A stretch of DNA of 31,312 bases from assembly GCA_946618395.1 (NCBI GenBank), contig CAMOLD010000004.1:1-31312 (forward strand). The letters run 5' to 3'. Origin of the DNA: an uncultured Clostridia bacterium. Lineage in GTDB: Bacteria; Bacillota; Clostridia; Oscillospirales; CAG-272. The notes under the pieces are model-generated. The model saw only the letters and a program-made list of their open reading frames with translations. It was not told where the DNA came from and ran no database searches. The translations under genes and the position numbers were made by a program. Positions 15,039-23,829 of this stretch are shown piece after piece. How positions within the stretch are numbered: the first letter of the stretch is position 1; the number at the start of each line of letters is the position of its first letter.

Positions 15039-17165
15039 ATGCAGGATTCGCAGGGAAAGAAAAAGAATCTGTTTCGAACCGACCTGCGCCCGGCGCTGAT
15101 CGCCGGCGTTTTGATCGGTGCGATTTTGCTCGGGCTTTTGACCGTTTTAACGATTTTGGATCGTTTTGAGCTGATCAAAAGCGCGGAGCTGCCGTTTTAT
15201 GCCATCGTGCTGTTCGGCATCTATTTGCTCACCGCGGGAATTTTGCTGGCGGCGTATTTGTTGCGCTACCGCAGAATCAGCGCGGCAAACGACGCGGCGG
15301 ACCTGATGTCCACCGAAATCAGCGACTTGTTCCGCTATGTGGTGGATTTGCCCTATGCCATTGTCAGCGCGCAGGGAACGGTCAAAATCGTCAGCGGCTC
15401 TTTGCAGGAGATTCTGCAATACCGCTCGCCCATTTGCAACGTGCCGCTTTCCAGCTTTTGCTCGGTTTCGGTCAACAGCATCATTTCCTATGCGCAAAAC
15501 GGCGGACCGGTCAAGGATATTACCGTTAACAGCGACGGTGTTCCGATTGACAATTCCAAACCCATGATCACCGAGATCGAAGGGCGCAAATACAGCCTGG
15601 ATTGCTATATTCTCCGTTCGCGAGGAACCGATTATTATTTCGTCATCTTCCGCGATGTAACCGAGATTCTTGCCCTGCAAAAGAAGAAATACGAGGAAGA
15701 CCCCATCGTTGCCTATGTGGTCATTGACAGTTTGCAGGAGCTTGCCCAATACGTTCGCGTCAGCTACCGCACCGCCGTGAGCGAAATTGAGACCATCCTG
15801 AAAGAATGGGCGGAAGGCTTTGGCGGAATGTTGCGCGAATACGAGCGCGAAAAATACGTGGTCGTGTTCAACCGGTTGGCATTGGATGAATGCATTGCCA
15901 ACAAGTTCCACATTTTGGAAACCGTCCGCAACGTCAAATTGGGCGATAACAGCTATCCCGTTACCATTTCCATGGGCGTTGGCGCCATCAAGGGCAGCTT
16001 TGAGGAGAAGGAACGCGCCGCAAGCGACGCTTTGGACATCGCCCTGCAAAAGGGCGGCGACCAGGTAGCCGTCAACACCGGCGAAACCATTACCCTTTAC
16101 GGCGGCCGCGTCAACACCATGGCTGGATCCACAACCATTACCTCGCGCGTCAACTCTATGCACCTTTCCAAACTGATGCGCGACGCCGGAAATGTGTTGA
16201 TTATGGGACACAGCGCGCCGGACTACGATTCCATCGGCTCCTGCGTTGGTCTTGCCCGGTTGGCAATGTGCTCCAAGGGCGGGGATTATTCCAAAATCCG
16301 CATTGTGGTCAACCGCGACCACGTCAACTTCCGCAACTGCTATGACGTTGTGGCGCATCTGCCGGAATACCGCTCCATGTTTATTGGAGCCGAGGCGGCA
16401 ATGGATTCGGTTCGCTCCAATACGCTGTTGGTCATCAGTGATGTCAGCAACATGGCGCACACCGAGGCGCCCAAGCTGCTCAAAAACGTGCAGAACGTGG
16501 TCATCATCGACCACCACCGCCGTCCCGACCAAATGTATGATTTCAAGCCGCTGATGACCTATATTCGCCCCGGCGTTGCCGCGGCAAGCGAACTGGTCAG
16601 CGAAATGCTGGAGCTCAGCCCCTTCCACGACGAGCTTCTCAAAGAGGAAGCCTCGCTCATGCTTGCCGGCTTGATGCTGGATACCAAAAACTTTACCCAG
16701 GGTGCCGAAATGCAAACCTTCTCGGCGGTGCGCTATCTCTATGAGCGCGGCGCCAACGCGGCAATGATCAAGTCGTTCTTCACCGAGTCGCTTTCCAACC
16801 TCTTTACGGCGGTGGACATTGACAGTCGCACCAGAACCTACCGCGAAAAAATTGCCCTGACCTGGCTTTCGGTTGACCGCGAAAAGAACGAAGAGGATAA
16901 AATTGCCGTTGCCAAGGCGGCAGATAAGCTGATGAACATTTCGGGCATCGAGGCTTCCTTTGCGCTGTTGCACGCCGGCAATTCGGTCACCATCTCGGCG
17001 CGCTCAGGCGGAAAGATCAACGTTCAAAAAATTTGCGAGCGGCTGGGCGGCGGCGGACATTTTGATATGGCGGCCGCAATGTTGCGGAACACTACCCTGG
17101 AGGCGGCTTCCATTCAGCTCAAACAGGTCATCGACGAATATCTGGATCACGAATACAAAGAATAA
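15039..17165 (+). CDS. gdpP: Cyclic di-AMP phosphodiesterase GdpP
   Basis: GdpP is a membrane-bound DHH-DHHA1 phosphodiesterase that hydrolyses c-di-AMP, the second messenger controlling potassium and osmolyte uptake and wall stress. The 708 residues show the full family layout: two membrane helices (about 18-40 and 53-75), a degenerate PAS domain (about 85-190), a degenerate GGDEF domain (about 200-320, ending G-G-D-Q-V-A-V), then the DHH domain with H391-S-A-P-D395-Y-D397 and the namesake D491-H-H, and DHHA1 with G-G-G-G-H-F-D-M-A-A (His674). The AGAAGGAG ribosome binding site fits the ATG. rplI follows after 12 bases, the conserved gdpP-rplI-dnaB order of Firmicutes. Confidence 0.96.
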   Translation: MQDSQGKKKNLFRTDLRPALIAGVLIGAILLGLLTVLTILDRFELIKSAELPFYAIVLFGIYLLTAGILLAAYLLRYRRISAANDAADLMSTEISDLFRYVVDLPYAIVSAQGTVKIVSGSLQEILQYRSPICNVPLSSFCSVSVNSIISYAQNGGPVKDITVNSDGVPIDNSKPMITEIEGRKYSLDCYILRSRGTDYYFVIFRDVTEILALQKKKYEEDPIVAYVVIDSLQELAQYVRVSYRTAVSEIETILKEWAEGFGGMLREYEREKYVVVFNRLALDECIANKFHILETVRNVKLGDNSYPVTISMGVGAIKGSFEEKERAASDALDIALQKGGDQVAVNTGETITLYGGRVNTMAGSTTITSRVNSMHLSKLMRDAGNVLIMGHSAPDYDSIGSCVGLARLAMCSKGGDYSKIRIVVNRDHVNFRNCYDVVAHLPEYRSMFIGAEAAMDSVRSNTLLVISDVSNMAHTEAPKLLKNVQNVVIIDHHRRPDQMYDFKPLMTYIRPGVAAASELVSEMLELSPFHDELLKEEASLMLAGLMLDTKNFTQGAEMQTFSAVRYLYERGANAAMIKSFFTESLSNLFTAVDIDSRTRTYREKIALTWLSVDREKNEEDKIAVAKAADKLMNISGIEASFALLHAGNSVTISARSGGKINVQKICERLGGGGHFDMAAAMLRNTTLEAASIQLKQVIDEYLDHEYKE

Positions 17166-17177
17166 GGAGATCAGCAC

Positions 17178-17621
17178 ATGAAAGTCATTTTGCTGACAGA
17201 TGTAAAAGGGCAGGGAAAAAAGAACGATGTCATTGAGGTATCCGACGGATACGCAAAGAACTTTTTGATTCCCCGCAAATTTGCCAAAATTGCCGACGCG
17301 CAGGCACTCAACGATGTCAAGGTGCGCGAAGAGGCGCGCCTTTACCGCATTGCAACCGAGAAAAAAGAGGCGCAGGCAATTGCCGAAAAGCTCAAAACCG
17401 TCAAGGTGGTCATCAAGGCGTCGTCCGGCGGCGACGGGCGGCTTTACGGCTCGGTGACCGCAAAGGATGTTTCGGAGCGGCTGGAAGCCGACTTCGGCAT
17501 TTCGGTTGACAAACGAAAAATCACCCTTCCCGAGGTCATCAAATCTTTTGGCACCTATCAGGCGGAAGCAAAGCTTTACACCGAGGTCACCGCAAAGATC
17601 ACCATTTCGGTTGAAGAATAA
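17178..17621 (+). CDS. rplI: 50S ribosomal protein L9
   Basis: L9 is an elongated protein on the large subunit, near the L1 stalk, that helps keep reading frame. The 147 residues have the standard N-terminal domain (M-K-V-I-L-L-T-D-V, G-Y-A-K-N-F-L-I-P), the long connecting helix around residues 45-75 and the C-terminal domain with G-R-L-Y-G-S-V-T. AATAAGGAG precedes the ATG. It lies between gdpP and dnaB in the conserved Firmicutes order. Confidence 0.98.
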   Translation: MKVILLTDVKGQGKKNDVIEVSDGYAKNFLIPRKFAKIADAQALNDVKVREEARLYRIATEKKEAQAIAEKLKTVKVVIKASSGGDGRLYGSVTAKDVSERLEADFGISVDKRKITLPEVIKSFGTYQAEAKLYTEVTAKITISVEE

Positions 17622-17663
17622 TCTCATCCCCGGTTTGTAAGAATTTGAAAGGAGAGTGCGTTT

Positions 17664-17683
17664 CCGGAAAGCCCCGGAAAGCC
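17664..17683 (+). repeat. Two tandem copies of CCGGAAAGCC before dnaB
   Basis: The 10-base unit CCGGAAAGCC occurs twice in a row (17664-17673, 17674-17683), between the only good ribosome binding site (AAAGGAG, 17648-17654) and the first dnaB ATG at 17694. The distance from that site to the start is about 39 bases, too far for normal use. Confidence 0.85.
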
Positions 17684-17693
17684 CCTAAAACAA

Positions 17694-19031
17694 ATGCAGG
17701 ACGAATTGATGCGGAAATTGCCGTTTTCCATGCCGGCGGAGCAATCGCTCCTCGGCGCCATTCTTATCGACCCCGCCGCGCTCAACGAGGTGGCGGTATC
17801 GGTCAATGCGGACGATTTCTACCTGGAAGAACATAAACAAATTTACCTTGCCATGACCGAGCTGTTTTTGGCAAGCCACGAGATTGACGTTGTCACGTTG
17901 ATCGACCGGCTGGTCACTGCCGGCGTTTACGATAAATCCGGCGGCGAGGACTATCTGCGCACGCTTTCGGAGGCGGTTCCCGACGCAATGAACGTCAAGG
18001 ATTATGCCCGCATTGTCAAGGATAAAAGCGTTTTGCGGCAACTCATCCATGCGGCAAACGAAATTTCAGAAAGCGCCTATTCCGAGCAGGATAAGGTCTC
18101 CGATGTCCTGGATCATGCCGAAAACCTGATTTATCAGGTCGCGCAGGGAAGAGACACGCAAAACTTCCGTTCCATCTCGGAGGTTTTGCAAACCTTTTAT
18201 GACAACCTGCACCAACTGCAGGAAAATCCCGAGGCGGTTGCCGGAACCAAAACCGGCTTTTCGGCGCTGGATCAGGTGCTTGCCGGCATGGGCAAAACCG
18301 ATTTGATCCTGGTTGGCGCGCGTCCGGGTATGGGCAAAACCTCGTTTGCGCTCAACGTTGCAACCAACGTGGCAAAACAAACGGGCAAAAAGGTTTGCTT
18401 TTTCTCGCTGGAAATGTCGGCGGAGCAGGTGGTCAGCCGCATGGTGTCCAGCGAGGCGCTGGTCAACAGCTATTCGCTCCGCACCGGCAAACTGACCCCC
18501 GAGGACTGGGAACACCTTGCCTATGCCGCATCCGAACTGGCAAAATGCAATATCCTCATTGACGATACTTCGGGTATGACGGTAACCGCCATGAAAGCCA
18601 AACTGCGGCGCGAAAAAGACCTGGGGCTTGTCGTCATCGACTATTTGGGGCTGATGCAGGGCGATAAACGAGCGGAGAACCGCGTGCAGGAAGTTTCTGC
18701 AATCTCCCGTGCGCTCAAAATTATGGCAAAGGAACTGGGCGTTCCCATCATCTGTTGCGCCCAGCTTTCCCGCGGACCCGAATCCCGGACCGATAACCGT
18801 CCGCAACTTTCGGATTTGCGCGATTCCGGCGCCATCGAGCAGGATGCCGATACGGTTATTTTCCTCTATCGCAGCGAATACTACAAGAAAGATGAAAAGA
18901 GCATGAACGATATGTCCATTGCCGAAATCATCGTTGCCAAAAACCGCCATGGCGAAACCAGAACGGTCAAAATGGGCTGGAACGGGCAATATACCAAGTT
19001 CGTTACCATCGACGAGAACGCGCCGCAATGA
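17694..19031 (+). CDS. dnaB: Replicative DNA helicase DnaB
   Basis: This is the hexameric RecA-fold helicase that unwinds DNA at the replication fork. The 445 residues comprise the N-terminal helical domain (P-A-E-Q-S-L-L-G-A-I-L at about 14-24), a linker and the ATPase domain with Walker A G-A-R-P-G-M-G-K-T (208-216), Walker B V-V-I-D-Y-L-G-L with Asp316, and the loop L-S-D-L-R-D-S-G-A-I-E-Q-D-A-D. There is no in-frame start codon between the stop at 17646-17648 and the ATG at 17694. A second ATG at 17709, after AGGACG, would also give a complete protein. The TGA overlaps the tilS ATG, so the two are coupled. Confidence 0.96.
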   Translation: MQDELMRKLPFSMPAEQSLLGAILIDPAALNEVAVSVNADDFYLEEHKQIYLAMTELFLASHEIDVVTLIDRLVTAGVYDKSGGEDYLRTLSEAVPDAMNVKDYARIVKDKSVLRQLIHAANEISESAYSEQDKVSDVLDHAENLIYQVAQGRDTQNFRSISEVLQTFYDNLHQLQENPEAVAGTKTGFSALDQVLAGMGKTDLILVGARPGMGKTSFALNVATNVAKQTGKKVCFFSLEMSAEQVVSRMVSSEALVNSYSLRTGKLTPEDWEHLAYAASELAKCNILIDDTSGMTVTAMKAKLRREKDLGLVVIDYLGLMQGDKRAENRVQEVSAISRALKIMAKELGVPIICCAQLSRGPESRTDNRPQLSDLRDSGAIEQDADTVIFLYRSEYYKKDEKSMNDMSIAEIIVAKNRHGETRTVKMGWNGQYTKFVTIDENAPQ

Positions 19032-20344
19032 AAAAGCAAAACGGGATTCCAATGCCCTGGGAGCTTGCCGGTCAAGCCCCCGAAACACCGGTTTTGCTGG
19101 CGCTTTCCGGCGGAGCCGATTCGCGTTTTCTGTTGGACCGGCTTGCAAAAGGGAGCCGGCGGGACGGTTTTCCGGTTCTGTTGGCACATGTGCACCACGG
19201 CATTCGGGGAAAGAATGCCGACCGCGACGCGGAATTTTGCCGCGCCCTGGCAAAGGAATATCAACTTCCCATCGAGGTGCTCCGGGAGGACGTTCCCGCG
19301 CTTGCCAAAGCGCACGGCAGGGGCATTGAAGAGGAAGCGCGTGAAGTGCGCTATGCTTTTTTTGAAAAACTGATGCGCGAGCGGAACATTCCCCTGCTTG
19401 CAACGGCGCATCAGGCAGACGATTTGCTGGAAACCATGCTGTTTCGCATTGCGCGCGGAACGGGAGCGGCAGGGCTCTCTTCCATTTTGCCGGCGCGTCC
19501 GTTCGGGAACGGGTTTGTCACCCGTCCGCTCCTGGGTTTGTCGGCGGCGGAAATTCGCACTGCCTGCAAAACAGAGGGGCTGGATTTTACAGAGGACGAA
19601 ACCAATACCGAATTGACCTATGCGCGCAATCTGATTCGTGCGCAGGTCATTCCCGCGCTTGAAAAGCTGTATGCCGCGCCGCAAAAACAGGCGGCAAAGC
19701 TCGCCGACCGGGTGCGGCAGGACGAGGATTATTTTGCCGGGCAGGTCAATGCCGTTTGGCAGGAATCCTTCCAAAGCGGACTTCCTTGCAATCTGCTTGC
19801 CGGGTTGCATCCCGCAATCCGCGTGCGCGTTTTGACCCGCTTTCTTTCGGAAAACGGCGTCACCGCCGATTCGGTAATGCTGGAACGCGCCGAGGCGCTG
19901 GCAAACGGACGAAACGGGCGCAAAATTCCGCTTTCGGGAACGGTCGGGCTGTTCAAGCACCGGGACGTTTTGACGGTGGAGGAAAAAGCCGAACCGCTAC
20001 CGGGCTATCAGATTCCGCTCCGCGAAGGGATCAACGAACTCCCCGGCGGTATGACTGTGGTTGTGGCGGAGGGCAAAAAAGCAAGCCCGATCCCCCAAAA
20101 CGCCGGAATGACTGCTTGGCAGGTGCGGTTTTCCGATCTTGCCAAAGCCTTGAGCGCCGGATATATTTGGCGCACCCGAAAAGAGGGCGATTCCATTTTG
20201 CGCGGCGGGCATCATAAGCGTTTGCGCAAAATTTGGCGCGAATGCGGCGTTCCGGAGGAACTCCGCGACCGCCTGCCGGTGCTTTGCAACAAAGAGGGCA
20301 TCGTCTGGGCGCCGATGGTCGGTTTTGCCGACAAAAAGAAATAA
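19028..20344 (+). CDS. tilS: tRNA(Ile)-lysidine synthase
   Basis: TilS joins lysine to wobble C34 of the minor tRNA-Ile (CAU), changing its decoding from AUG to AUA and its charging from Met to Ile. It is usually essential. The 438 residues show the N-type ATP pyrophosphatase loop S27-G-G-A-D-S32, H-V-H-H-G-I-R-G, A-T-A-H-Q-A-D-D-L-L-E-T, then the substrate-binding region and a C-terminal domain with S-I-L-R-G-G-H-H-K-R-L. It starts inside the dnaB stop (ATGA). tmcAL, encoded elsewhere in this window, also protects AUG/AUA discrimination, by acting on elongator tRNA-Met. Confidence 0.95.
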   Translation: MKKQNGIPMPWELAGQAPETPVLLALSGGADSRFLLDRLAKGSRRDGFPVLLAHVHHGIRGKNADRDAEFCRALAKEYQLPIEVLREDVPALAKAHGRGIEEEAREVRYAFFEKLMRERNIPLLATAHQADDLLETMLFRIARGTGAAGLSSILPARPFGNGFVTRPLLGLSAAEIRTACKTEGLDFTEDETNTELTYARNLIRAQVIPALEKLYAAPQKQAAKLADRVRQDEDYFAGQVNAVWQESFQSGLPCNLLAGLHPAIRVRVLTRFLSENGVTADSVMLERAEALANGRNGRKIPLSGTVGLFKHRDVLTVEEKAEPLPGYQIPLREGINELPGGMTVVVAEGKKASPIPQNAGMTAWQVRFSDLAKALSAGYIWRTRKEGDSILRGGHHKRLRKIWRECGVPEELRDRLPVLCNKEGIVWAPMVGFADKKK

Positions 20345-20390
20345 ACCCTTTCAAAAAAACAAAACCCCGAAAACATAGAAAGGCAAAAAC

Positions 20391-20945
20391 ATGTATAATA
20401 TTGAAAATGACATTGAAAGCGTTTTGGTCAGCGAAGAGGAACTGAAAAAGATTTGCGACGACCTTGCCGCAAAACTGACCGCCGAGTATGGCGACAGCGG
20501 CCGGCAGATGGTGCTGGTTTGCATCCTCAAAGGATCGTTCGTCTTTGCCGCCGAGGTATTCAAGCGGCTCCGGTTCCCCTGTGCCATCGAGTTTATGAAA
20601 GTTTCTTCCTACGGCGGCGGAACCGATTCTTCCGGCTTTATCCAGGTGCACCTGGACCTCAAACGCGACGTCAAAGACGCCGATGTGGTTCTTGTGGAGG
20701 ACATTGTGGATAGCGGCAGAACGCTGGAAAAACTTTCGCAGCTGCTCGCCAACCGCGGCGCGCACAGCGTCAAATGTTGCACGCTGTTGGATAAACCCGA
20801 GCGCCGCGTTGTCAACTTCAATGCCGATTTTGTCGGCCGCGTTGTTCCCGATGTGTTTGTAGTCGGGTTCGGGCTGGACTATGACGAAAAATACCGCAAC
20901 CTGCCCTATGTGGGCGTTTTGAAACCGTCGGTTTATCAACAGTAA
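20391..20945 (+). CDS. hpt: Hypoxanthine phosphoribosyltransferase
   Basis: This enzyme salvages hypoxanthine and guanine with PRPP to give IMP and GMP. The 184 residues are the usual length. The PRPP loop V-E-D-I-V-D-S-G-R-T is at 102-111. The base-binding F-G-L-D-Y-D-E-K-Y-R-N-L-P-Y-V-G-V-L is near the C-terminus. A GAAAGG ribosome binding site precedes the ATG, 46 bases after tilS. The tilS-hpt-ftsH order is classical in Firmicutes. Confidence 0.97.
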   Translation: MYNIENDIESVLVSEEELKKICDDLAAKLTAEYGDSGRQMVLVCILKGSFVFAAEVFKRLRFPCAIEFMKVSSYGGGTDSSGFIQVHLDLKRDVKDADVVLVEDIVDSGRTLEKLSQLLANRGAHSVKCCTLLDKPERRVVNFNADFVGRVVPDVFVVGFGLDYDEKYRNLPYVGVLKPSVYQQ

Positions 20946-20957
20946 ACGGAGGAACCC

Positions 20958-23045
20958 ATGAAGAGAAATATTGTTCGGGAACTGATTTTTTATGCCATTA
21001 TCATTGCCTTGATTGTGTTCGCGCTTTCGGCGCTTTTTTGGAACAACAAAAAGACAAATGAGCAAAATTACGGAATTGTGGTGGCGGACATTGAAAACGA
21101 TAACATCAAAGAGTTTACGCTAACCTCCGGCCATGTTGCCATCGTTCAACCAAAAACCGGCGAAAAATATACGGTCAATTTGGGCGAAGAATACGCCAGC
21201 CTGTTGCTTTTGAACCACGAGGAAAAATTGAGCGAACTGCGCGGACTGAACGCAATGGATGAAACCGTTGGTATTGCAAAGCTGGATTTGCAGCCGCAGT
21301 CCAATAAATTTGCATGGCTTTCCTACCTGCCCATGATTCTTCTCATCGTTGCCATCGTGGTCATCTGGTTCATTTCCTTCCGCGCCATGAACGGCAAAAA
21401 CAGCAAGTTCAATTCCTTCGGCAGGGCAAAAACCAAACAGGCTTCGCAAAACGAAAAAGACAAAGTCTATTTTCGCGATGTTGCCGGTGCCGATGAAGAG
21501 AAAGAAGAGCTGGTAGAAATTGTTGAATTTTTGAAAGACCCGCAAAAATATACCAAACTGGGCGCCCGCATTCCGCACGGCGTTTTGCTGGTGGGCCCTC
21601 CCGGCACGGGTAAAACCCTTCTTGCCAAGGCGGTAGCAGGAGAAGCCGACGTTCCGTTCTATTCCATTTCGGGTTCCGATTTTGTGGAAATGTATGTCGG
21701 CGTTGGCGCGTCCCGCGTGCGCGATCTGTTTGAGAACGCGCGCCGTTCCCCCGCGGCAATCATCTTCATTGACGAAATTGACGCCGTCGGCCGTCACCGC
21801 GGCGCAGGCTTGGGCGGCGGACATGACGAGCGCGAGCAAACCCTGAACCAACTGCTTGTGGAAATGGACGGTTTTGGCTCGCACGAGGGCATTATCGTCA
21901 TGGCGGCAACCAACCGCCCGGACATTTTGGACCCCGCGCTGTTGCGTCCGGGTCGTTTTGATCGTCAGGTCACCGTCAACTATCCCGACATCAAAGGGCG
22001 CGAGGAGATCCTCAAAGTCCATGCGCGCAAAAAGCCGATGGAGGCTGGCGTGGACTTCCGCAAAGTTGCGCAATCCACCGTCGGGTTCACCGGCGCCGAT
22101 CTTGCCAACCTGCTTAACGAAGCGGCTTTGCTTGCCGCAAAGAAGAACAAGCATCTGATCGGCATGGAGGAAATTGAAGCCTCCTATATGAAAATGTTGC
22201 TCGGGCCGCAAAAGAAAACCCGCGTGCGCACCGAGAAGGATAACAAACTGGTGGCTTATCACGAGGCAGGTCACGCCGTTGTCACCTACTATTGCAAACA
22301 CACCGACCCGGTCAAGCACATCACCATCATTCCTGCCGGTCGTGCCGGCGGCGTTACCATTCGGGTGCCGCAGGAAGACCAGATGGGCAAAACCAGGGGC
22401 GAGATGATGGACGACATCCGCATCAGCCTGGGCGGCAGAATTGCCGAGGAGCTGATCCTGGAGGATATTTCCACCGGCGCTTCTTCGGATATTCAGCAGG
22501 CAACCCGCGTTGCGCGCGATATGGTCACGCGCTACGGTATGAGCGAGAAACTTGGCGCCGTGCTTTACGGCAACGAGCATTCTGCCGATGAGGTTTTCCT
22601 CGGGCGCGATTTCAGCTCGGGCAAAAACTATTCCGAAAAGACTGCCGCCGAGATTGACGACGAGATCCGCGCGCTGATCGAGCAGGCATACAAGGACGCC
22701 AAAAAGATTCTTTCCGACCATATGGACCGCCTGCATTTTGTTGCGCAATATCTGCTTGGACACGAGAGCATGGACGGCGACCAGTTTGCCGCGGCAATGA
22801 AGGACGACGCCACGGTGGAAGAGCTGGAACAAATTGCCGCCGAGAAAGCCGAGCAAAGCCGGCGCGATAACGAGCAAAGAGCGAAAGCCGAAGAAGAGGC
22901 GCGCAGACAAATTGCCGAAAGCACCGGGCTTCCCCCGTTGGAGGAACTGCTCCGCGATCTGGACACCGAGGTTGCCGAAGAAGCACAGGATGCCGATCCC
23001 GCGCCGGAAGCAAAACCCGAAGAGACCGACAAACCCGAAGAATAA
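20958..23045 (+). CDS. ftsH: ATP-dependent zinc metalloprotease FtsH
   Basis: FtsH is a membrane-anchored AAA+ protease that degrades misassembled membrane proteins and some regulators. The 695 residues comprise a first membrane helix (about 8-28), an extracytoplasmic domain (about 30-118), a second helix (119-141), the AAA domain with G-P-P-G-T-G-K-T (213-220), I-I-F-I-D-E-I-D and the arginine-finger region R-P-G-R-F-D-R, then the zinc motif H435-E-A-G-H439. The last 60 or so residues form a highly acidic, Glu/Ala/Pro-rich tail, longer than in many homologues. The ACGGAGGA ribosome binding site fits the ATG. It is the last gene of the operon. Confidence 0.97.
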   Translation: MKRNIVRELIFYAIIIALIVFALSALFWNNKKTNEQNYGIVVADIENDNIKEFTLTSGHVAIVQPKTGEKYTVNLGEEYASLLLLNHEEKLSELRGLNAMDETVGIAKLDLQPQSNKFAWLSYLPMILLIVAIVVIWFISFRAMNGKNSKFNSFGRAKTKQASQNEKDKVYFRDVAGADEEKEELVEIVEFLKDPQKYTKLGARIPHGVLLVGPPGTGKTLLAKAVAGEADVPFYSISGSDFVEMYVGVGASRVRDLFENARRSPAAIIFIDEIDAVGRHRGAGLGGGHDEREQTLNQLLVEMDGFGSHEGIIVMAATNRPDILDPALLRPGRFDRQVTVNYPDIKGREEILKVHARKKPMEAGVDFRKVAQSTVGFTGADLANLLNEAALLAAKKNKHLIGMEEIEASYMKMLLGPQKKTRVRTEKDNKLVAYHEAGHAVVTYYCKHTDPVKHITIIPAGRAGGVTIRVPQEDQMGKTRGEMMDDIRISLGGRIAEELILEDISTGASSDIQQATRVARDMVTRYGMSEKLGAVLYGNEHSADEVFLGRDFSSGKNYSEKTAAEIDDEIRALIEQAYKDAKKILSDHMDRLHFVAQYLLGHESMDGDQFAAAMKDDATVEELEQIAAEKAEQSRRDNEQRAKAEEEARRQIAESTGLPPLEELLRDLDTEVAEEAQDADPAPEAKPEETDKPEE

Positions 23046-23052
23046 ACAAAAA

Positions 23053-23082
23053 ACAGAGGAACCGCTACGGCGGTTCCTCTGT
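23053..23082. terminator. Terminator between ftsH and ppa, stronger for ppa
   Basis: A 13-base perfect stem (23053-23065 with 23070-23082) is capped by a TACG loop. On the minus strand it is followed by a T-rich run, giving a good terminator for ppa. On the plus strand only TCTGCTTA follows, so termination of ftsH is expected to be weaker. Confidence 0.85.
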
Positions 23083-23101
23083 TCTGCTTACAAGATCAAT
23101 A

Positions 23102-23635
23102 TTATTTTTTACCAAAGGTGGCGTTGTAGTTATCAATCGCCTCTTTCACAATCTGGCGCGCTTCCACCGGCCCGTAAAGCGATTTGACGTCGGTCTGCTT
23201 GTTTTCCAGCTGTTTGTAAACGGTAAAGAAGTGCAAAATTTCGTCAAAGATGTGGCTGGGCAGTTCGTCAATGGATTTGATGCCGAAATAGGAGGGGTCC
23301 GAGAAGGGAACGGCAATAATTTTGTCGTCCATCTTTCCGCCGTCCAGCATGCGCATCATTCCAATCGGGTAAACGCGAACAATGGTCATTGGGTAAATGG
23401 ACTCGGAGCAAAGCACCAAAACGTCCAAAGGGTCGCCGTCATCGGCATACGTGCGCGGAATAAAGCCGTAGTTTGCAGGGTAGTGCGTGGAGGTGTAAAG
23501 AATGCGGTCCAGGCGCAAAAGCCCGGTGGACTTGTCCAGCTCGTATTTGCATTTTCCCCCTTTTGGAATTTCCACAACGGCAGGGAAATCGTCCGGGTGA
23601 ACGCTTTTGGGGTCCATATCGTGCCAAATGTTCAT
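23102..23635 (-). CDS. ppa: Inorganic pyrophosphatase (family I)
   Basis: This Mg-dependent soluble enzyme hydrolyses pyrophosphate to phosphate, pulling DNA, RNA and aminoacyl-tRNA synthesis forward. The 177 residues contain the family I signature D-G-D-P-L-D-V-L-V-L, the substrate-binding K-Y-E-L-D-K and the Y-P-A-N-Y-G-F-I-P block. The frame stays open to 23692, but the ATG at 23635 is preferred: it has a GGAGGG ribosome binding site and starts M-N-I-W-H-D. It is monocistronic and convergent with ftsH. Confidence 0.95.
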   Translation of the reverse strand: MNIWHDMDPKSVHPDDFPAVVEIPKGGKCKYELDKSTGLLRLDRILYTSTHYPANYGFIPRTYADDGDPLDVLVLCSESIYPMTIVRVYPIGMMRMLDGGKMDDKIIAVPFSDPSYFGIKSIDELPSHIFDEILHFFTVYKQLENKQTDVKSLYGPVEARQIVKEAIDNYNATFGKK

Positions 23636-23682
23636 AAAAGCATGCCCTCCTTTTTTTGCAAATGGAAGAATTTGGTTTTTAT

Positions 23683-23711
23683 AGTATAGCATATAATTTC
23701 AAAAAACGCAA
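23683..23711 (-). promoter_or_regulatory. Promoter of ppa
   Basis: On the minus strand TTGCGT (23711-23706) and TATACT (23688-23683) are 17 bases apart, 48 bases before the ppa start. Confidence 0.72.
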
Positions 23712-23829
23712 GTTTTTTATCAAAAAAAGAAAAAATCTTTGAAAAAAACATCCTTTTTTCTGCGTCTCCGCTCCAAAATCCGGCAATAATGCAAGCAGAG
23801 ATACCATTTCAGAAGGGGGAAAACTGCCA

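Noticed and set aside
15147..16973. 608-codon minus-strand open frame opposite gdpP
   Set aside because: The plus strand encodes a complete, motif-rich GdpP. The reverse frame is rich in His, Asn and Gly, as expected of an antisense shadow, and lacks a start signal.
21120..22910. 596-codon minus-strand open frame opposite ftsH
   Set aside because: It is a shadow of ftsH, whose AAA and zinc motifs are intact on the plus strand.
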